From: Pseudidiomarina halophila
GTDB taxonomy: Bacteria; Pseudomonadota; Gammaproteobacteria; Enterobacterales; Alteromonadaceae
DNA length: 64,000 nt
Direction: 5' to 3'
NCBI RefSeq assembly: GCF_003987215.1
Contig: NZ_PIPW01000001.1
Coordinates: 1,206,044 to 1,270,043 of the forward strand
Shown here: positions 22,402-32,163 of the stretch, piece by piece
Position numbering within the stretch: position 1 is the stretch's first letter
Layout of the letters: the number at the start of each line of letters is the position of its first letter
Made by a program: the position numbers and the translations under genes
Notes under the pieces: generated by a model
What the model was told of the DNA's origin: nothing
Seen by the model: the letters and a program-made list of their open reading frames with translations, nothing else
Databases searched by the model: none

Positions 22402-23124
22402 TTAACGCGGGCTTGTCCAGTCTTCGAGTGCAGGTTGTTGAAAGGCATCATTGCCAAGCGCCAGTACAACATGGCTTGGAGCAATAGTAAGAATTTGAAT
22501 TCCCTGCCAAAGATCGCCTTGTCGCAAGCGCTGTCCGGCAAGTTCGATAAAACGTTCATTGGCGCGTGAAGAATACTGATGGGCATCGTAACTGAAACTT
22601 GGGATCTGCGACTGTAAGCGACCGCTGAGTTCACTGATTCGTGGTAGCACCGAGTTCTGCTGACTGCCCGGGGTGCCCGTAGCGACAATGGCTTCTTCAA
22701 AAGCGGTGAGTAAGTCTGCCGGAACCTGATTGAGATCGACGCCCTGATTCTGTGCAACGGCCGCTGGTTCTGAAAAGCTTGATTGCGTTTCGCGCTGACG
22801 TTCTGGCATCTCTGCATCTCTTGTCTGCTGCACAGAATCTGCTGCAGGAGCAGGTAGTTTCACCACACGCACCGGTTGTGGCGTACCCAGCTGTAACTGT
22901 TGTTCCGCTGCAATAACTGGAGCTACAACTGGTTGCTGCGCCGGATCCGGTGCCATCAGCCACTGCACCAGAAACCACCCCGCCACTGCGGCGAGCGGGA
23001 CTGCCAGCCATGCCAACCAGCCAAAAGATCTGGGTTGGCGCGCCGCCGGTTCGAGTATCACCGCGGACTGCACCGGCAAAAGTTTAGACTGTTGCTGCCG
23101 TAGCGCTTTCAATACTGACGACAT
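22402..23124 (-). CDS. gspB: General secretion pathway protein B (type II secretion assembly)
   Basis: A 240-residue inner-membrane protein. A short cytoplasmic start (MSSVLKALRQQQSK) and one membrane helix (about residues 34-52, GWLAWLAVPLAAVAGWFLV) are followed by a Pro/Gln-rich periplasmic linker and a C-terminal GspB domain (about 165-235, with SFSYDAHQYSSRANERFIEL and LTIAPSHVVLAL). GspB works with the ATPase GspA to help insert the GspD secretin through peptidoglycan, as in Aeromonas ExeAB. Its ATG shares a base with the gspA stop (TAATG), so the two are translationally coupled. Confidence 0.88.
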   Translation of the reverse strand: MSSVLKALRQQQSKLLPVQSAVILEPAARQPRSFGWLAWLAVPLAAVAGWFLVQWLMAPDPAQQPVVAPVIAAEQQLQLGTPQPVRVVKLPAPAADSVQQTRDAEMPERQRETQSSFSEPAAVAQNQGVDLNQVPADLLTAFEEAIVATGTPGSQQNSVLPRISELSGRLQSQIPSFSYDAHQYSSRANERFIELAGQRLRQGDLWQGIQILTIAPSHVVLALGNDAFQQPALEDWTSPR

Positions 23125-24560
23125 TAGTACTGCTCCCGGGGTTCTGCTTGCTGTAAGCGCGGTCCGATGATCGTGTGGTGGCTGGCCAGCCAGGCCAGAG
23201 TAATACCATCAAGCTCACCGGTTATCGGCAAACCATGTTGTTGTTGCACAGCCTGGGTCAACTCGGCTAAGTCCTGACTGGGCTGTGCAACGTAAGTATT
23301 CAACTGCTGTTGCAGCCAGAGCTGATAGGTTTCAGCATTGGCTAAACTGTAGCCCGGCGGATGCGGAAATAACGCCATGAACCCACCGGTCCAGTTATCT
23401 GCGGGCTGAGTGTCAGTAGCAGCAATCCACTGCCAGTCGCCCGATTCCAGTTGTAACAATACCGGCAAATTCAGTGCGCGGATGCGATCGAACCGCAACT
23501 GTCCGCTGACGCAACCGAGTTGATACGCCACCACCCAGTCACATAAGGTTTCGTCGCTCGCCGGTTGCGGTAACTGCCAGGCGCGCAGTAAGTTCCTTAT
23601 CGGTTGTTGCTGTACAACCGGCACAACCGCATCAATCGCCGGAGTGGTCGTAGTTTGCTGCCACCACCAACTACCCACAGCTCCAAGCAATAAGGCAAGA
23701 ACCGTTGCAGCTACAACACCCACTGGCCTGGAGTCCCGTCGCGTGGCACTGCTATCAAGCTCTAACTCCTGTGCCGCATGACGGATCTGTGCCCGACCCA
23801 CGACCTGTACCTGATCGTTATAAGCCGCCAGCAAAGCGCGATCACAAAGTAAATTCAGGCGTCTGGGTATACCGCCACTGTAACGATGCACTAACCGTAG
23901 CGCAGTTTTATCAAATAATGATCGCTGTGCCCCGGCGACCTGCAGTCGGTAGTTGATGTAGCGTTCAGTATCAGCTTCCTGTAGCGGCAAAAGATGGTAA
24001 CGTGCGGTGATACGCTGCGCCAGTTGCCGTAACTCACGACGCCGCAACAAATCCTGCAATTCAGGCTGACCAATGAGTATCACCCGCAAGAGTTTACTCT
24101 GATTGGTCTCCAGGTTGGTTAATAGCCGCAATTGTTCGAGCACTTGTGGCCGCAGATGTTGTGCTTCGTCAATAAGTACCACACACTGCTCACCCTCAGC
24201 GTGGGCCGCGAGTAAGAACTCTGAGAGTTTGTCGGTCAGACGTTTATTGGTGATATTACGTTTTGCATAACGGATGCCAAACTCATCGCACAAGGTGGCG
24301 AGCAGCTCTGTTTCATTAAGCATCGGGTTAAGGATAAAAGCTGTGCGCGTTTGCTCTGGCAGCTGTTCAAGTAAGGCACGTGACACTGTTGTTTTTCCCG
24401 TGCCCACTTCACCCGTCAGCAGAATAAAGCCGCCACTACCTTGCAAGCCATAGCTCAAATGAGCAAGAGCCTCCTGATGACGTTCACTGAGAAACAGAAA
24501 GTTAGGATCAGGCGCAATAGAAAAGGGTTCTGTTTGTAAACCAAAGTAGTTCAGATACAT
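23124..24560 (-). CDS. gspA: General secretion pathway ATPase A (ExeA-like)
   Basis: A 478-residue AAA ATPase. The Walker A motif is GEVGTGKT at residues 50-57 and Walker B is VVLIDEAQHL near 130, typical of the ExeA/GspA class. A single membrane helix lies around residues 278-297 (VVAATVLALLLGAVGSWWW), followed by a periplasmic part. This ends in a peptidoglycan-binding-like domain (LAELTQAVQQQHGLPITGEL, about 440-470). It forms a complex with GspB for secretin assembly in type II secretion. No other gsp gene is nearby in the window, so the pair lies apart from the main secretion cluster. Confidence 0.9.
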   Translation of the reverse strand: MYLNYFGLQTEPFSIAPDPNFLFLSERHQEALAHLSYGLQGSGGFILLTGEVGTGKTTVSRALLEQLPEQTRTAFILNPMLNETELLATLCDEFGIRYAKRNITNKRLTDKLSEFLLAAHAEGEQCVVLIDEAQHLRPQVLEQLRLLTNLETNQSKLLRVILIGQPELQDLLRRRELRQLAQRITARYHLLPLQEADTERYINYRLQVAGAQRSLFDKTALRLVHRYSGGIPRRLNLLCDRALLAAYNDQVQVVGRAQIRHAAQELELDSSATRRDSRPVGVVAATVLALLLGAVGSWWWQQTTTTPAIDAVVPVVQQQPIRNLLRAWQLPQPASDETLCDWVVAYQLGCVSGQLRFDRIRALNLPVLLQLESGDWQWIAATDTQPADNWTGGFMALFPHPPGYSLANAETYQLWLQQQLNTYVAQPSQDLAELTQAVQQQHGLPITGELDGITLAWLASHHTIIGPRLQQAEPREQY

Positions 24561-24664
24561 AGTTTGCGATCATTTGCCAACGTGAAACGATCTTCAGTGT
24601 AACGACTGACTTGCATCAGGGCTAGTCATTCGCCATCATCAGGATAAATAAATAGGAGTCTGGT

Positions 24665-25774
24665 GTGAAAGTCTATCTGGTCGGTGGCGCCGTGCGCGAC
24701 AAATTATTGGGTAAAACCGTACATGAACGCGACTACGTGGTGGTCGGCGCGACCCCGGAAGAAATGTTAGCCCGCGGCTTTCGCCAGGTAGGTAAAGACT
24801 TCCCGGTATTCTTGCATCCGCACACCGATGAAGAATACGCTCTGGCCCGCACCGAACGTAAGTCAGGTCGCGGCTATACCGGCTTTACTGTTGCCGCGGA
24901 TCCCTCGGTTACGCTCGAACAGGACTTACAACGACGCGATCTCACCATTAATGCTATTGCTGAAACTGACGATGGTGAGCTTATCGATCCATACGGTGGC
25001 GTGGCAGATCTTAAAGCACGCCGCATCCGGCACGTATCCGCAGCTTTCGTTGAAGATCCATTACGGGTGCTGCGAGCGGCGCGATTTGCGGCACGATTTG
25101 CTGACGATGGCTTTGTCGTCGCCGCGGAAACGCTCGAACTGATGCGCGAGATCAGCGCCAATGACGAGCTGGCCACACTCGCCAACGAACGCGTCTGGCA
25201 TGAAACCGTAAAAGCGCTAAAAACGGCCCGACCCGATGTTTATTTCCAGGTTCTGAAAGACGCTCATGCCCTTTCGCCCTGGTTTCCCGAACTGGAACAG
25301 GATGAGACCTTTAAAGCCGTTACCACACGCTTAGCCACGCTTGACGTAGCTAGCACAGAATTAGTGTTCGCCTTGTGGATGGGCGAGCTGCCCGACACGG
25401 GAGAGGTGAACGCCTTGTGTGACCGCTTACGCGTTCCAAATCAGTGGCACAAGCTCGGTCAACTTGCGTGCCAATGGCATGCCGCTAAGCAATCGCTCAT
25501 GCAAAGTTCGGTAGTTATTGACTGCCTGCAGCAAGCTGATGTCTGGCGCCGGCCCGAAAGGTTCCAGCAATTATTGGAAATTTGGCGTGAACAAGGCCTC
25601 GGTGCCACTGACAGGGAGAAGTTACAGCTTGCCTTTCATACCGCCAGCGATGTTTCTGCCGGCGCACTGCTTACGCAAGCACGTGAACGGGGAGAAAGTC
25701 TGGTTGGTCCGGAAATAGGCGCAGCAGTACAACAAGCGCGTAATGCTGCGATTACCGAGGTCTTAAAGGAATAA
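24665..25774 (+). CDS. cca: CCA-adding tRNA nucleotidyltransferase
   Basis: A 369-residue class II nucleotidyltransferase that builds or repairs the 3' CCA of tRNAs. The N-terminal nucleotide-binding GGAVRD is at residues 7-12 and the catalytic EXD is E21 and D23. [10 protein letters not shown] and [16 protein letters not shown] follow in the head and neck. The GTG start at 24665 is backed by an AGGAG site. The protein is shorter than E. coli Cca (412) and lacks the C-terminal HD phosphohydrolase domain. It runs divergently from gspA and overlaps uppP tail to tail by 12 bases. Confidence 0.94.
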   Translation: MKVYLVGGAVRDKLLGKTVHERDYVVVGATPEEMLARGFRQVGKDFPVFLHPHTDEEYALARTERKSGRGYTGFTVAADPSVTLEQDLQRRDLTINAIAETDDGELIDPYGGVADLKARRIRHVSAAFVEDPLRVLRAARFAARFADDGFVVAAETLELMREISANDELATLANERVWHETVKALKTARPDVYFQVLKDAHALSPWFPELEQDETFKAVTTRLATLDVASTELVFALWMGELPDTGEVNALCDRLRVPNQWHKLGQLACQWHAAKQSLMQSSVVIDCLQQADVWRRPERFQQLLEIWREQGLGATDREKLQLAFHTASDVSAGALLTQARERGESLVGPEIGAAVQQARNAAITEVLKE

Positions 25775-26557
25775 GTAAAGAAGGACGATGCCAAGCACCA
25801 GCCGGTAGATAACAAAAGGCAACATTCCCATGCGCTCAATCACCTGCAGGAAAAGCTTGATACATATGTAGGCGGCCACAAAAGCAATAGACATACCCAG
25901 CGCAACCATGCCCCAGGCAACTGGTTCTGCCTGTTGTATGAGCTGTGAGCCCTTATAGCCACCCGCCAGCAGAATAATCGGTATCGACAATAAAAAGGAA
26001 AAACGGGCTGCATCCATCCGCGTTAAGCCCAACAACAAGCCCGCAGTCATGGTAATGCCCGAACGTGAGGTTCCGGGGATTAACGCGATTGCTTGTGCCC
26101 CGCCAATAAATAGTGCCTGCTTCAGCGTCAACGCCTTAAGTGACGAAGTCTCGCTGGCACGTGCGTCGGCGTACCAAAGCACCAGACCAAAGACAATGGT
26201 CGAGCCTGCGATGACCAGAGCCGAGCGGCCAAAATTCTCCAGTAAATCGTTGCCGAGTAATCCCGCCAGTGCCGCAGGAACGGTTGCCCAGACTATAAAC
26301 CAGGCTAAGCGGCTGTGACTGCTATGCTGTCCACGCAGACTGTTAAACCAACCAACAGCTAATTCCATCACCTCTTTGCGATAATAAAACACCACTGCCG
26401 CCAGAGTCCCAACGTGTACCGCAACATCAAACGCCAGGCCTTGATCGGGCCAGCCCAACAACTGCGACGGTAAAATCAGATGGGCCGAACTTGAAATAGG
26501 TAAAAATTCAGTAAGCCCCTGAATAAGAGCAAGAATGATAGCTTCAAAGGTACTCAA
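25763..26557 (-). CDS. uppP: Undecaprenyl-diphosphatase (BacA/UppP)
   Basis: A 264-residue polytopic membrane enzyme that removes a phosphate from undecaprenyl pyrophosphate, recycling the lipid carrier for peptidoglycan and surface polysaccharides. The motifs are [15 protein letters not shown] near the N-terminus and [18 protein letters not shown] in the second half. Several hydrophobic segments span the rest. The start codon is TTG at 26557, preceded by an AAGGA site; the N-terminus [14 protein letters not shown] matches family starts. folK ends 11 bases upstream on the same strand, so folB-folK-uppP may share a transcript. Confidence 0.95.
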   Translation of the reverse strand: MSTFEAIILALIQGLTEFLPISSSAHLILPSQLLGWPDQGLAFDVAVHVGTLAAVVFYYRKEVMELAVGWFNSLRGQHSSHSRLAWFIVWATVPAALAGLLGNDLLENFGRSALVIAGSTIVFGLVLWYADARASETSSLKALTLKQALFIGGAQAIALIPGTSRSGITMTAGLLLGLTRMDAARFSFLLSIPIILLAGGYKGSQLIQQAEPVAWGMVALGMSIAFVAAYICIKLFLQVIERMGMLPFVIYRLVLGIVLLYLFL

Positions 26558-26568
26558 CTTAGCTGTCC

Positions 26569-27105
26569 TTATGCATTGTTGGGAGTGATCAGGTAAGGCA
26601 GATCTTCAAACGGGAATTCTATCGGTTGTAACCGTTGTGCGCCACGATAATTCTGCCAAAGCTGTGCAAATGTTTGTCCCTTCACGGGGTGATACAGATG
26701 CGGTGCCAGCTCAGCCAGCGGCCATAAGACAAAAGCATTGTGTAAAATTTCCGCGCGTGGAAGTTGCACCGGGCTATCACAGACTTTATCGTCGTAGAGT
26801 AGCACGTCAATATCAAGGGTTCGGGGGCTGAACCTCGCGGCGCTGGATGGGTGCCCATGGGCACGTTCTATGGCCTTACAGGATTTGCTTAGTTCGATAA
26901 CTGAGAGGTCAGTAGTAAGAGCCACAACCGTATTCAAAAAGTCATGCCCGGCAAACCCAATGGCCTCACTCTCATACACCGAAGCCACCCGCATGGGATA
27001 TTCGGCAGAGGCAAACTGCTTATGCAACGCCCGCAGGCCCGCGGCGATATGATGATGTCGTTGTCGATTGCTTCCCAGCCCTAAAAATACCTGTGCCAGC
27101 GGCAT
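26569..27105 (-). CDS. folK: 2-amino-4-hydroxy-6-hydroxymethyldihydropteridine pyrophosphokinase
   Basis: About 178 residues, the usual HPPK size. It transfers pyrophosphate from ATP to 6-hydroxymethyl-dihydropterin in folate synthesis. The N-terminus is [11 protein letters not shown], followed by [22 protein letters not shown]. The signature [16 protein letters not shown] carries the metal-binding Asp pair, and [21 protein letters not shown] follows. The ATG at 27105 is one base after the folB stop. The frame is open 34 codons further upstream inside folB, but those residues are not family-like. Confidence 0.94.
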   Translation of the reverse strand: MPLAQVFLGLGSNRQRHHHIAAGLRALHKQFASAEYPMRVASVYESEAIGFAGHDFLNTVVALTTDLSVIELSKSCKAIERAHGHPSSAARFSPRTLDIDVLLYDDKVCDSPVQLPRAEILHNAFVLWPLAELAPHLYHPVKGQTFAQLWQNYRGAQRLQPIEFPFEDLPYLITPNNA

Positions 27106-27106
27106 A

Positions 27107-27460
27107 TCAGTTACGACTCCGGATAATCTCAACTCCGACAGTCTCTGCTGCGGCAACCGCCATTGGCTTGCTGACACGCACTTTGACACTCGGCACCTGA
27201 AATTCATTTAAAATCAACTGCGCCACTTCTTCGGCTACTGTTTCAATCAGCTGTCGCGGTCGTGACTCAACCAACTTCACCACGGCTTTGCTCAAGGCAT
27301 CGTAATCCAGCGCATCCGCTAAGGCATCACTGGCCGCGGCAGCTGCTTGGTCCCAGTCCATGGTCAAGTCAAACAGCAATGGCTGCCGCTGCTCATGTTC
27401 CCATTCGTAGACACCAATCAGGGCATCTGCGCGTAAGCCTTTAACAAACACTTTATCCAT
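27107..27460 (-). CDS. folB: Dihydroneopterin aldolase
   Basis: A 117-residue protein of the FolB family, which converts dihydroneopterin to 6-hydroxymethyl-dihydropterin and glycolaldehyde, the step just before FolK. The N-terminus DKVFVKGLRADALIGVYEWE contains the conserved Gly-Val/Tyr-Glu substrate loop, and DYDALSKAVVKLVESRPRQL with ETVAEEVAQLIL forms the rest of the octamer core. It lies directly upstream of folK and diverges from plsY, as folB and ygiH/plsY do in E. coli. Confidence 0.94.
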   Translation of the reverse strand: MDKVFVKGLRADALIGVYEWEHEQRQPLLFDLTMDWDQAAAAASDALADALDYDALSKAVVKLVESRPRQLIETVAEEVAQLILNEFQVPSVKVRVSKPMAVAAAETVGVEIIRSRN

Positions 27461-27558
27461 TAAACACTACCCTTATTATCAGCGTAGAAATTTCTTCCAT
27501 AAGCGCTTATGCTTAAGGCTTTGCATAGTAACGGAAAGCGCGCCGGAAAATAAACTAT

Positions 27559-28149
27559 ATGGGTGCAATAATTGTATTGGCCATCATCGTGGCCTATTTA
27601 TTCGGATCACTTAGCAGTGCAGTTATCATTTGCAAACTGTTTGGCTTGCCTGATCCCCGCGTCACAGGCTCTAAAAACCCCGGTGCCACCAACGTTTATC
27701 GTCTGGGCGGTAAAGTTCCCGCACTGCTGACCTTAAGCTTTGATGTTCTGAAAGGCATGATCCCAGTTTGGATATCTTATTTCCTCGGCATCGGCCCACT
27801 ATTTCTGGGTATGATTGCCGTCGCGGCTTGTCTTGGCCACATTTTCCCACTGTATTTTCAGTTTCGCGGTGGTAAGGCTGTCGCTACCGCCCTAGGTACA
27901 ATGTTTCCGGTCGCCTGGGAAATGGCACTGCTGCTTATTGCCACCTGGTTGCTGGTGTTCCGCATCGGCAAAGTTTCATCTTTAGCCGCTATTATCACGG
28001 TGACGCTCGCGCCCTTTTACGCCTATTGGATCAAGCCGCAGTACACGGTTCCGACAATCATGATTTCAATTCTTATTATCTGGCGTCATCAGGCCAATAT
28101 ATCCCGTCTGCGCCACGGCAGTGAGCAGCGCATTAAACGACGTCACTAA
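27559..28149 (+). CDS. plsY: Acyl-phosphate glycerol-3-phosphate acyltransferase
   Basis: A 196-residue integral membrane protein with about five hydrophobic segments. It transfers the acyl group from acyl-phosphate to glycerol 3-phosphate to start phospholipid synthesis. Family motifs are [16 protein letters not shown] (residues about 36-51) and the loop [21 protein letters not shown]. Its C-terminus is Arg/His-rich. The last 4 bases overlap the tsaD stop tail to tail. Position next to folB and tsaD is the conserved gammaproteobacterial arrangement. Confidence 0.94.
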   Translation: MGAIIVLAIIVAYLFGSLSSAVIICKLFGLPDPRVTGSKNPGATNVYRLGGKVPALLTLSFDVLKGMIPVWISYFLGIGPLFLGMIAVAACLGHIFPLYFQFRGGKAVATALGTMFPVAWEMALLLIATWLLVFRIGKVSSLAAIITVTLAPFYAYWIKPQYTVPTIMISILIIWRHQANISRLRHGSEQRIKRRH

Positions 28150-29171
28150 ATGCTTAGTTTCGGTTCTGCCAGTTGTTCCAGTGGCCAGCGCGGAAACGTC
28201 TTCACTGCAGTACCCACCTGCTCGCCAGCAGCTAAGCGTTGAGCTCCGGCAAACGCAATCATGGCACCATTATCAGTACAGAATTCCGGACGCGGAAAAA
28301 ATACCTGGCCACCAATTTGTTCTGCAAATGCCTGTAATTGCCGGCGCAACTCTTTGTTCGCACTTACCCCACCGGCCACCACCAGCCGTTTAAGACCAGT
28401 TTCACGTAGCGCCCGGCGGCATTTAATCACCAGGGTATCCACTACCGCTTCCTGGAAAGCGCGGGCAATGTTCGCGCGGGTTTGTTCATCGGCGCCAGCA
28501 TCTGCAATAGTATTTGCAGCAAAAGTCTTCAGACCACTAAAGCTGAAGTCCAGACCCGGTCTGTCGGTCATTGGCCGCGGAAATTTATAGTGACCTGCTT
28601 CTCCCTGTTCAGCCAGCGCCGCCAATCGCGGTCCGCCGGGATAATCCAGTCCCATAAGCTTTGCAGTTTTATCAAACGCTTCACCTGCGGCATCATCTAC
28701 CGACTCGCCCAACAGCTGATAACGACCAATCCCATCGACCCGCACGAGTTGTGTATGACCGCCAGAAACAAGCAACGCGATGAACGGGAAATCTGGAGCC
28801 TCAGGTTCAAGCATCGGCGCCAACAGATGGCCTTCCATGTGATGCACAGCGACTGCCGGAACTTGCCATCCCAACGCTAAGCTACGACCAATACAGGCAC
28901 CTACCAACAATGCCCCCACCAGGCCAGGGCCCGCGGTATAAGCGATACCGTCGATATCGGCAGAGGTCAGTTTGGCTTCGGTAAGTGCGGCTTGAATAAG
29001 TGGCAGGGTTTTGCGGACGTGATCGCGTGATGCCAGTTCTGGCACCACACCACCATAATCCGCATGTAATTTCACTTGCGAATACAATTGATGAGCTAAC
29101 AGGCCCTGTTCTGTATCGTAAATCGCGATTCCTGTTTCATCACAGGACGTCTCGATGCCTAAAACGCGCAT
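28146..29171 (-). CDS. tsaD: tRNA N6-threonylcarbamoyladenosine transferase
   Basis: A 341-residue protein of the Kae1/TsaD family, which with TsaB and TsaE transfers threonylcarbamoyl to A37 of ANN-decoding tRNAs. The N-terminus is [19 protein letters not shown]. Metal-binding histidines H111 and H115 are in [19 protein letters not shown] binds nucleotide, and [12 protein letters not shown] and [13 protein letters not shown] complete the ASKHA fold. Length equals the E. coli protein (337) closely. The neighbour plsY is convergent; in E. coli the tsaD-plsY locus is likewise shared. Confidence 0.96.
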   Translation of the reverse strand: MRVLGIETSCDETGIAIYDTEQGLLAHQLYSQVKLHADYGGVVPELASRDHVRKTLPLIQAALTEAKLTSADIDGIAYTAGPGLVGALLVGACIGRSLALGWQVPAVAVHHMEGHLLAPMLEPEAPDFPFIALLVSGGHTQLVRVDGIGRYQLLGESVDDAAGEAFDKTAKLMGLDYPGGPRLAALAEQGEAGHYKFPRPMTDRPGLDFSFSGLKTFAANTIADAGADEQTRANIARAFQEAVVDTLVIKCRRALRETGLKRLVVAGGVSANKELRRQLQAFAEQIGGQVFFPRPEFCTDNGAMIAFAGAQRLAAGEQVGTAVKTFPRWPLEQLAEPKLSI

Positions 29172-29222
29172 GGCTAACCTCGTACCACCACCATAAATTA
29201 GAGTGCGGTAGTTTACTCGAAG

Positions 29223-30335
29223 TTACTCAAGATCGACAGTCACTCCTTTCATGCCACCTTCATCACCGGGACGGGATTCGCCACTTAGTTTAATACGCAA
29301 GCGCAGATCATTAGGTGCATCAGCGTGGCGGATGGCTTCTTCAAAGGATATCTTCCTTGATTTATAAAGATCGAACAGTGCCTGATCAAAGGTTTGCATG
29401 CCCAATTCACGCGATTTGGCCATGATTTCTTTGATTTCGCCCATATCATTCTTAGCAATTTTTTCTGCCACGATAGGACTGTTCAACAGCACTTCAATTG
29501 CTGCCACCCGACCGCCATCCGATGTTGGCACCAATTGTTGGGCGACGATACCGCGCAGGTTAAGAGATAAGTCAAACATCAACTTGCCAACTTTCTCTTT
29601 CGGGACCATGTGCATGATCCGCTCGATAGCCTGGTTCGCATTATTGGCGTGCAAAGTAGCGACGCATAAATGCCCAGTTTCCGCAAAAGTCAGCGCGTAT
29701 TCCATCACTTCCTGCGAACGGATCTCACCGACTAAAATAACATCAGGAGCCTGCCGTAAGGAGCTCTTCAGAGCTGCTTCAAAACTTTCAGTATCCGTGC
29801 CAACTTCACGCTGGGTTACCATCGACTTGCCATGCTCATGAACGAACTCTACGGGATCTTCAATAGTTATAATATGCCCCCGTGAATGCTGATTACGAAA
29901 ACCAAGCAAGGCAGCTAGACTGGTTGATTTACCGGTACCTGTACCACCGACCACCAGCATTAGGCCACGTTTGGCCATAATCAGCTTGGTGAGAATTTCT
30001 GGTAGTTTCAAATCGTCGACCGTCGGAATTTCCGTAACAATTCGCCGAATGACCATACCGGGTCGTTGCCGTTGCCAGAATGCGCTTACCCGAAACCGCC
30101 CGATGCCCTCACGAAAGATCGCAAAGTTTGCTTCGAATTCTTTGAAGAACTCATCATGATGCTTTTCACCAAGGGCATCCTTTACCAGCTCTAACGCACC
30201 TTCTTCCGAGAGCTTTTGCTCACTAAGATGACGTAACTCGCCGTTAATTTTCGCACTAGGCGGCAAATTCGCTGAAATAAAGAGATCCGAGGCCTCTTTC
30301 TCAATCATGATCTTAAGTAACTTATCTAGCAACAT
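29223..30335 (-). CDS. pilU: Type IV pilus retraction ATPase accessory PilU
   Basis: About 370 residues of the PilT/PilU secretion ATPase family. Walker A is GGTGTGKST at residues 130-138, with the Asp box (ITIEDPVEFVHEH) and the His box (ETGHLCVATLHANN) present. It differs from the adjacent PilT in its N-terminus and in the acidic C-terminal tail (ESRPGDEGGMKGVTVDLE), both typical of PilU, which assists PilT in pulling back pili under load. The start at 30335 has a GAGGAAG site; an in-frame ATG at 30365 lacks one. It lies just downstream of pilT. Confidence 0.92.
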   Translation of the reverse strand: MLLDKLLKIMIEKEASDLFISANLPPSAKINGELRHLSEQKLSEEGALELVKDALGEKHHDEFFKEFEANFAIFREGIGRFRVSAFWQRQRPGMVIRRIVTEIPTVDDLKLPEILTKLIMAKRGLMLVVGGTGTGKSTSLAALLGFRNQHSRGHIITIEDPVEFVHEHGKSMVTQREVGTDTESFEAALKSSLRQAPDVILVGEIRSQEVMEYALTFAETGHLCVATLHANNANQAIERIMHMVPKEKVGKLMFDLSLNLRGIVAQQLVPTSDGGRVAAIEVLLNSPIVAEKIAKNDMGEIKEIMAKSRELGMQTFDQALFDLYKSRKISFEEAIRHADAPNDLRLRIKLSGESRPGDEGGMKGVTVDLE

Positions 30336-30368
30336 AGTGCTTCCTCGATTCTGATCAGTCGCCATTGC

Positions 30369-31406
30369 TTATTTAAACGCCTCTTTATTGGCCGCTTTCG
30401 CGCGCGCGTCGACACGAGACACCAGGCCCTGATTGAGAAGATTCAACAAGCCTTGATCCAAGGTCTGCATACCATGCGAGGCGCCGGTCTGAATGGATGA
30501 ATACATCTGCGCAACTTTATCTTCGCGAATCAGGTTTTTAATCGCTGAGGTCGCAATCATGATTTCATGTGCAGCTATACGCCCACCGCCCACACGCTTT
30601 AACAAGGTTTGCGAGATAACAGCACGTAGCGACTCAGATAACATGGAACGCACCATAGGTTTCTCATCACCGGGAAATACGTCAATAATACGGTCTATGG
30701 TTTTTGGCGCAGAGGTAGTATGCAAAGTACCAAAGACCAAATGCCCCGTTTCCGCCGCAGTCATTGCTAAGCGAATGGTTTCCAGATCCCGCATCTCACC
30801 GACCAACACCACATCCGGATCTTCACGCAATGCCGACCTTAATGCAGCACTGAAGCTGTGAGTATCGCGATGAACTTCACGCTGGTTAATCAGGCTTTGC
30901 TTATTTTTATGCACAAACTCAATAGGATCCTCGATGGTGAGGATGTGGTGATGCTTGGATTCATTGATAAAATCAACCATAGCCGCCAGGGTCGTCGACT
31001 TACCCGAGCCGGTAGGTCCGGTCACCAGCACTAAGCCGCGCGGTTGATCAGCGATGGTTTTAAAAATCTCCGGACAACCCAGTTGTTCAAGCGTTAGTAC
31101 TTCACTGGGAATGGTCCGTAAAACCGCACCACAGCCGCGGTTTTGTACGAACACATTGACCCGGAAACGGGCTAGATCAGGCACTTCGAAGGAAAAGTCA
31201 CACTCGAAATTTTGTTCGTATTCTTTGCGCTGGCGGTCGTTCATGATGTCGTATACCAATTCCTGCACTTGCTTATGGGTCAGTGCTGGAATATTAATTT
31301 TACGAACATCACCATCAACCCGTATCATAGGGGGTGAATCTGCCGAAAGGTGTAAATCCGACGAGTTATGTTTGACGGCAAAGCCTAGTAACTCAGTTAT
31401 ATCCAT
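30369..31406 (-). CDS. pilT: Type IV pilus twitching motility ATPase PilT
   Basis: A 345-residue hexameric ATPase that drives pilus retraction. The N-terminus MDITELLGFAVKHNSSDLHL is the classic PilT start. Walker A is GPTGSGKST at residues 130-138, the Asp box is ILTIEDPIEFVH, Walker B is LREDPDVVLVGEMRD and the His box is AETGHLVFGTLHT. The C-terminal AIKNLIREDK region with QMYSSIQTGASHGMQTLDQ is conserved for retraction. It is divergent from the yggS gene with only 34 bases between, an arrangement shared widely among Gammaproteobacteria. Confidence 0.96.
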   Translation of the reverse strand: MDITELLGFAVKHNSSDLHLSADSPPMIRVDGDVRKINIPALTHKQVQELVYDIMNDRQRKEYEQNFECDFSFEVPDLARFRVNVFVQNRGCGAVLRTIPSEVLTLEQLGCPEIFKTIADQPRGLVLVTGPTGSGKSTTLAAMVDFINESKHHHILTIEDPIEFVHKNKQSLINQREVHRDTHSFSAALRSALREDPDVVLVGEMRDLETIRLAMTAAETGHLVFGTLHTTSAPKTIDRIIDVFPGDEKPMVRSMLSESLRAVISQTLLKRVGGGRIAAHEIMIATSAIKNLIREDKVAQMYSSIQTGASHGMQTLDQGLLNLLNQGLVSRVDARAKAANKEAFK

Positions 31407-31440
31407 ACCAGTTCTCTTATTGTTATCGGTGAGCCGTTAG

Positions 31441-32163
31441 ATGATGAATAGCATAGTTGAACGCCTAAAAGAAGTCCGCAACAGCATTGCATCGGCCTGT
31501 CTACAAAGCAATCGTAGACCAGAATCGGTGCAATTGTTAGCTGTAAGTAAAACCAAACCAGCTGATAAGATACGCGAATTATACTTGGCGGGACAACGGC
31601 ATTTCGGTGAAAACTATCTGCAGGAAGCACTTGAAAAGCAGCAGGAACTCGCCGACTTAAGCGACCTGGTCTGGCACTTCATTGGCCCCATTCAATCAAA
31701 TAAAACGCGTGATATCGCCGCCAACTTCAGTTGGGTACAAAGTATTGATCGGTTAAAGATTGCGCGCCGGCTCAATGACCAACGCGCAACAGATTCAGTA
31801 CCGCTCAATATTCTGATTCAAATTAATATCGATGACGAAAAGAGTAAAGCAGGAATTCATCCCGAGCAGCTACCTGCCTTCGCTGCGGACTTACAAGAAT
31901 TTCCGCAATTGACCTTGCGGGGATTGATGACTCTGCCTGCAGCTGACGCTTCGAGCGCCCAGCAACAACGCAGCCTGCAGGCAATGCAACGGTTGTATTC
32001 CGAATTAGCATCCCAATATCCAACTGTGGATACACTTTCTATGGGTATGAGTAATGATCTTGAAGCGGCTATTAACGCCGGTTCAACGATGGTCCGTATT
32101 GGTACGGCATTATTCGGTGCCCGTGATAAAAAAGGAGTAACGAATGACAACGCAAGTGCGTAA
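31441..32163 (+). CDS. yggS: PLP homeostasis protein, YggS/PROSC family
   Basis: A 240-residue TIM-barrel protein that binds pyridoxal 5'-phosphate without a known reaction; it buffers PLP and affects amino-acid pools. The PLP lysine is K37 in AVSKTKPADKI. HFGENYLQEALEKQ, WHFIGPIQSNKTRDIA, and LSMGMSNDLEAAINAGSTMVRIGTALFG are family signatures. Two adjacent ATG codons occur at 31441 and 31444; either could be used. It overlaps proC by 20 bases, so the two are likely co-translated. Confidence 0.94.
   Translation: MMNSIVERLKEVRNSIASACLQSNRRPESVQLLAVSKTKPADKIRELYLAGQRHFGENYLQEALEKQQELADLSDLVWHFIGPIQSNKTRDIAANFSWVQSIDRLKIARRLNDQRATDSVPLNILIQINIDDEKSKAGIHPEQLPAFAADLQEFPQLTLRGLMTLPAADASSAQQQRSLQAMQRLYSELASQYPTVDTLSMGMSNDLEAAINAGSTMVRIGTALFGARDKKGVTNDNASA

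Noticed and set aside
22365..22817. 150-residue open frame on the minus strand within gspB
   Set aside because: It is in another frame of gspB, has no family motif and is rich in residues typical of shadow frames; gspB is clearly the true gene here.
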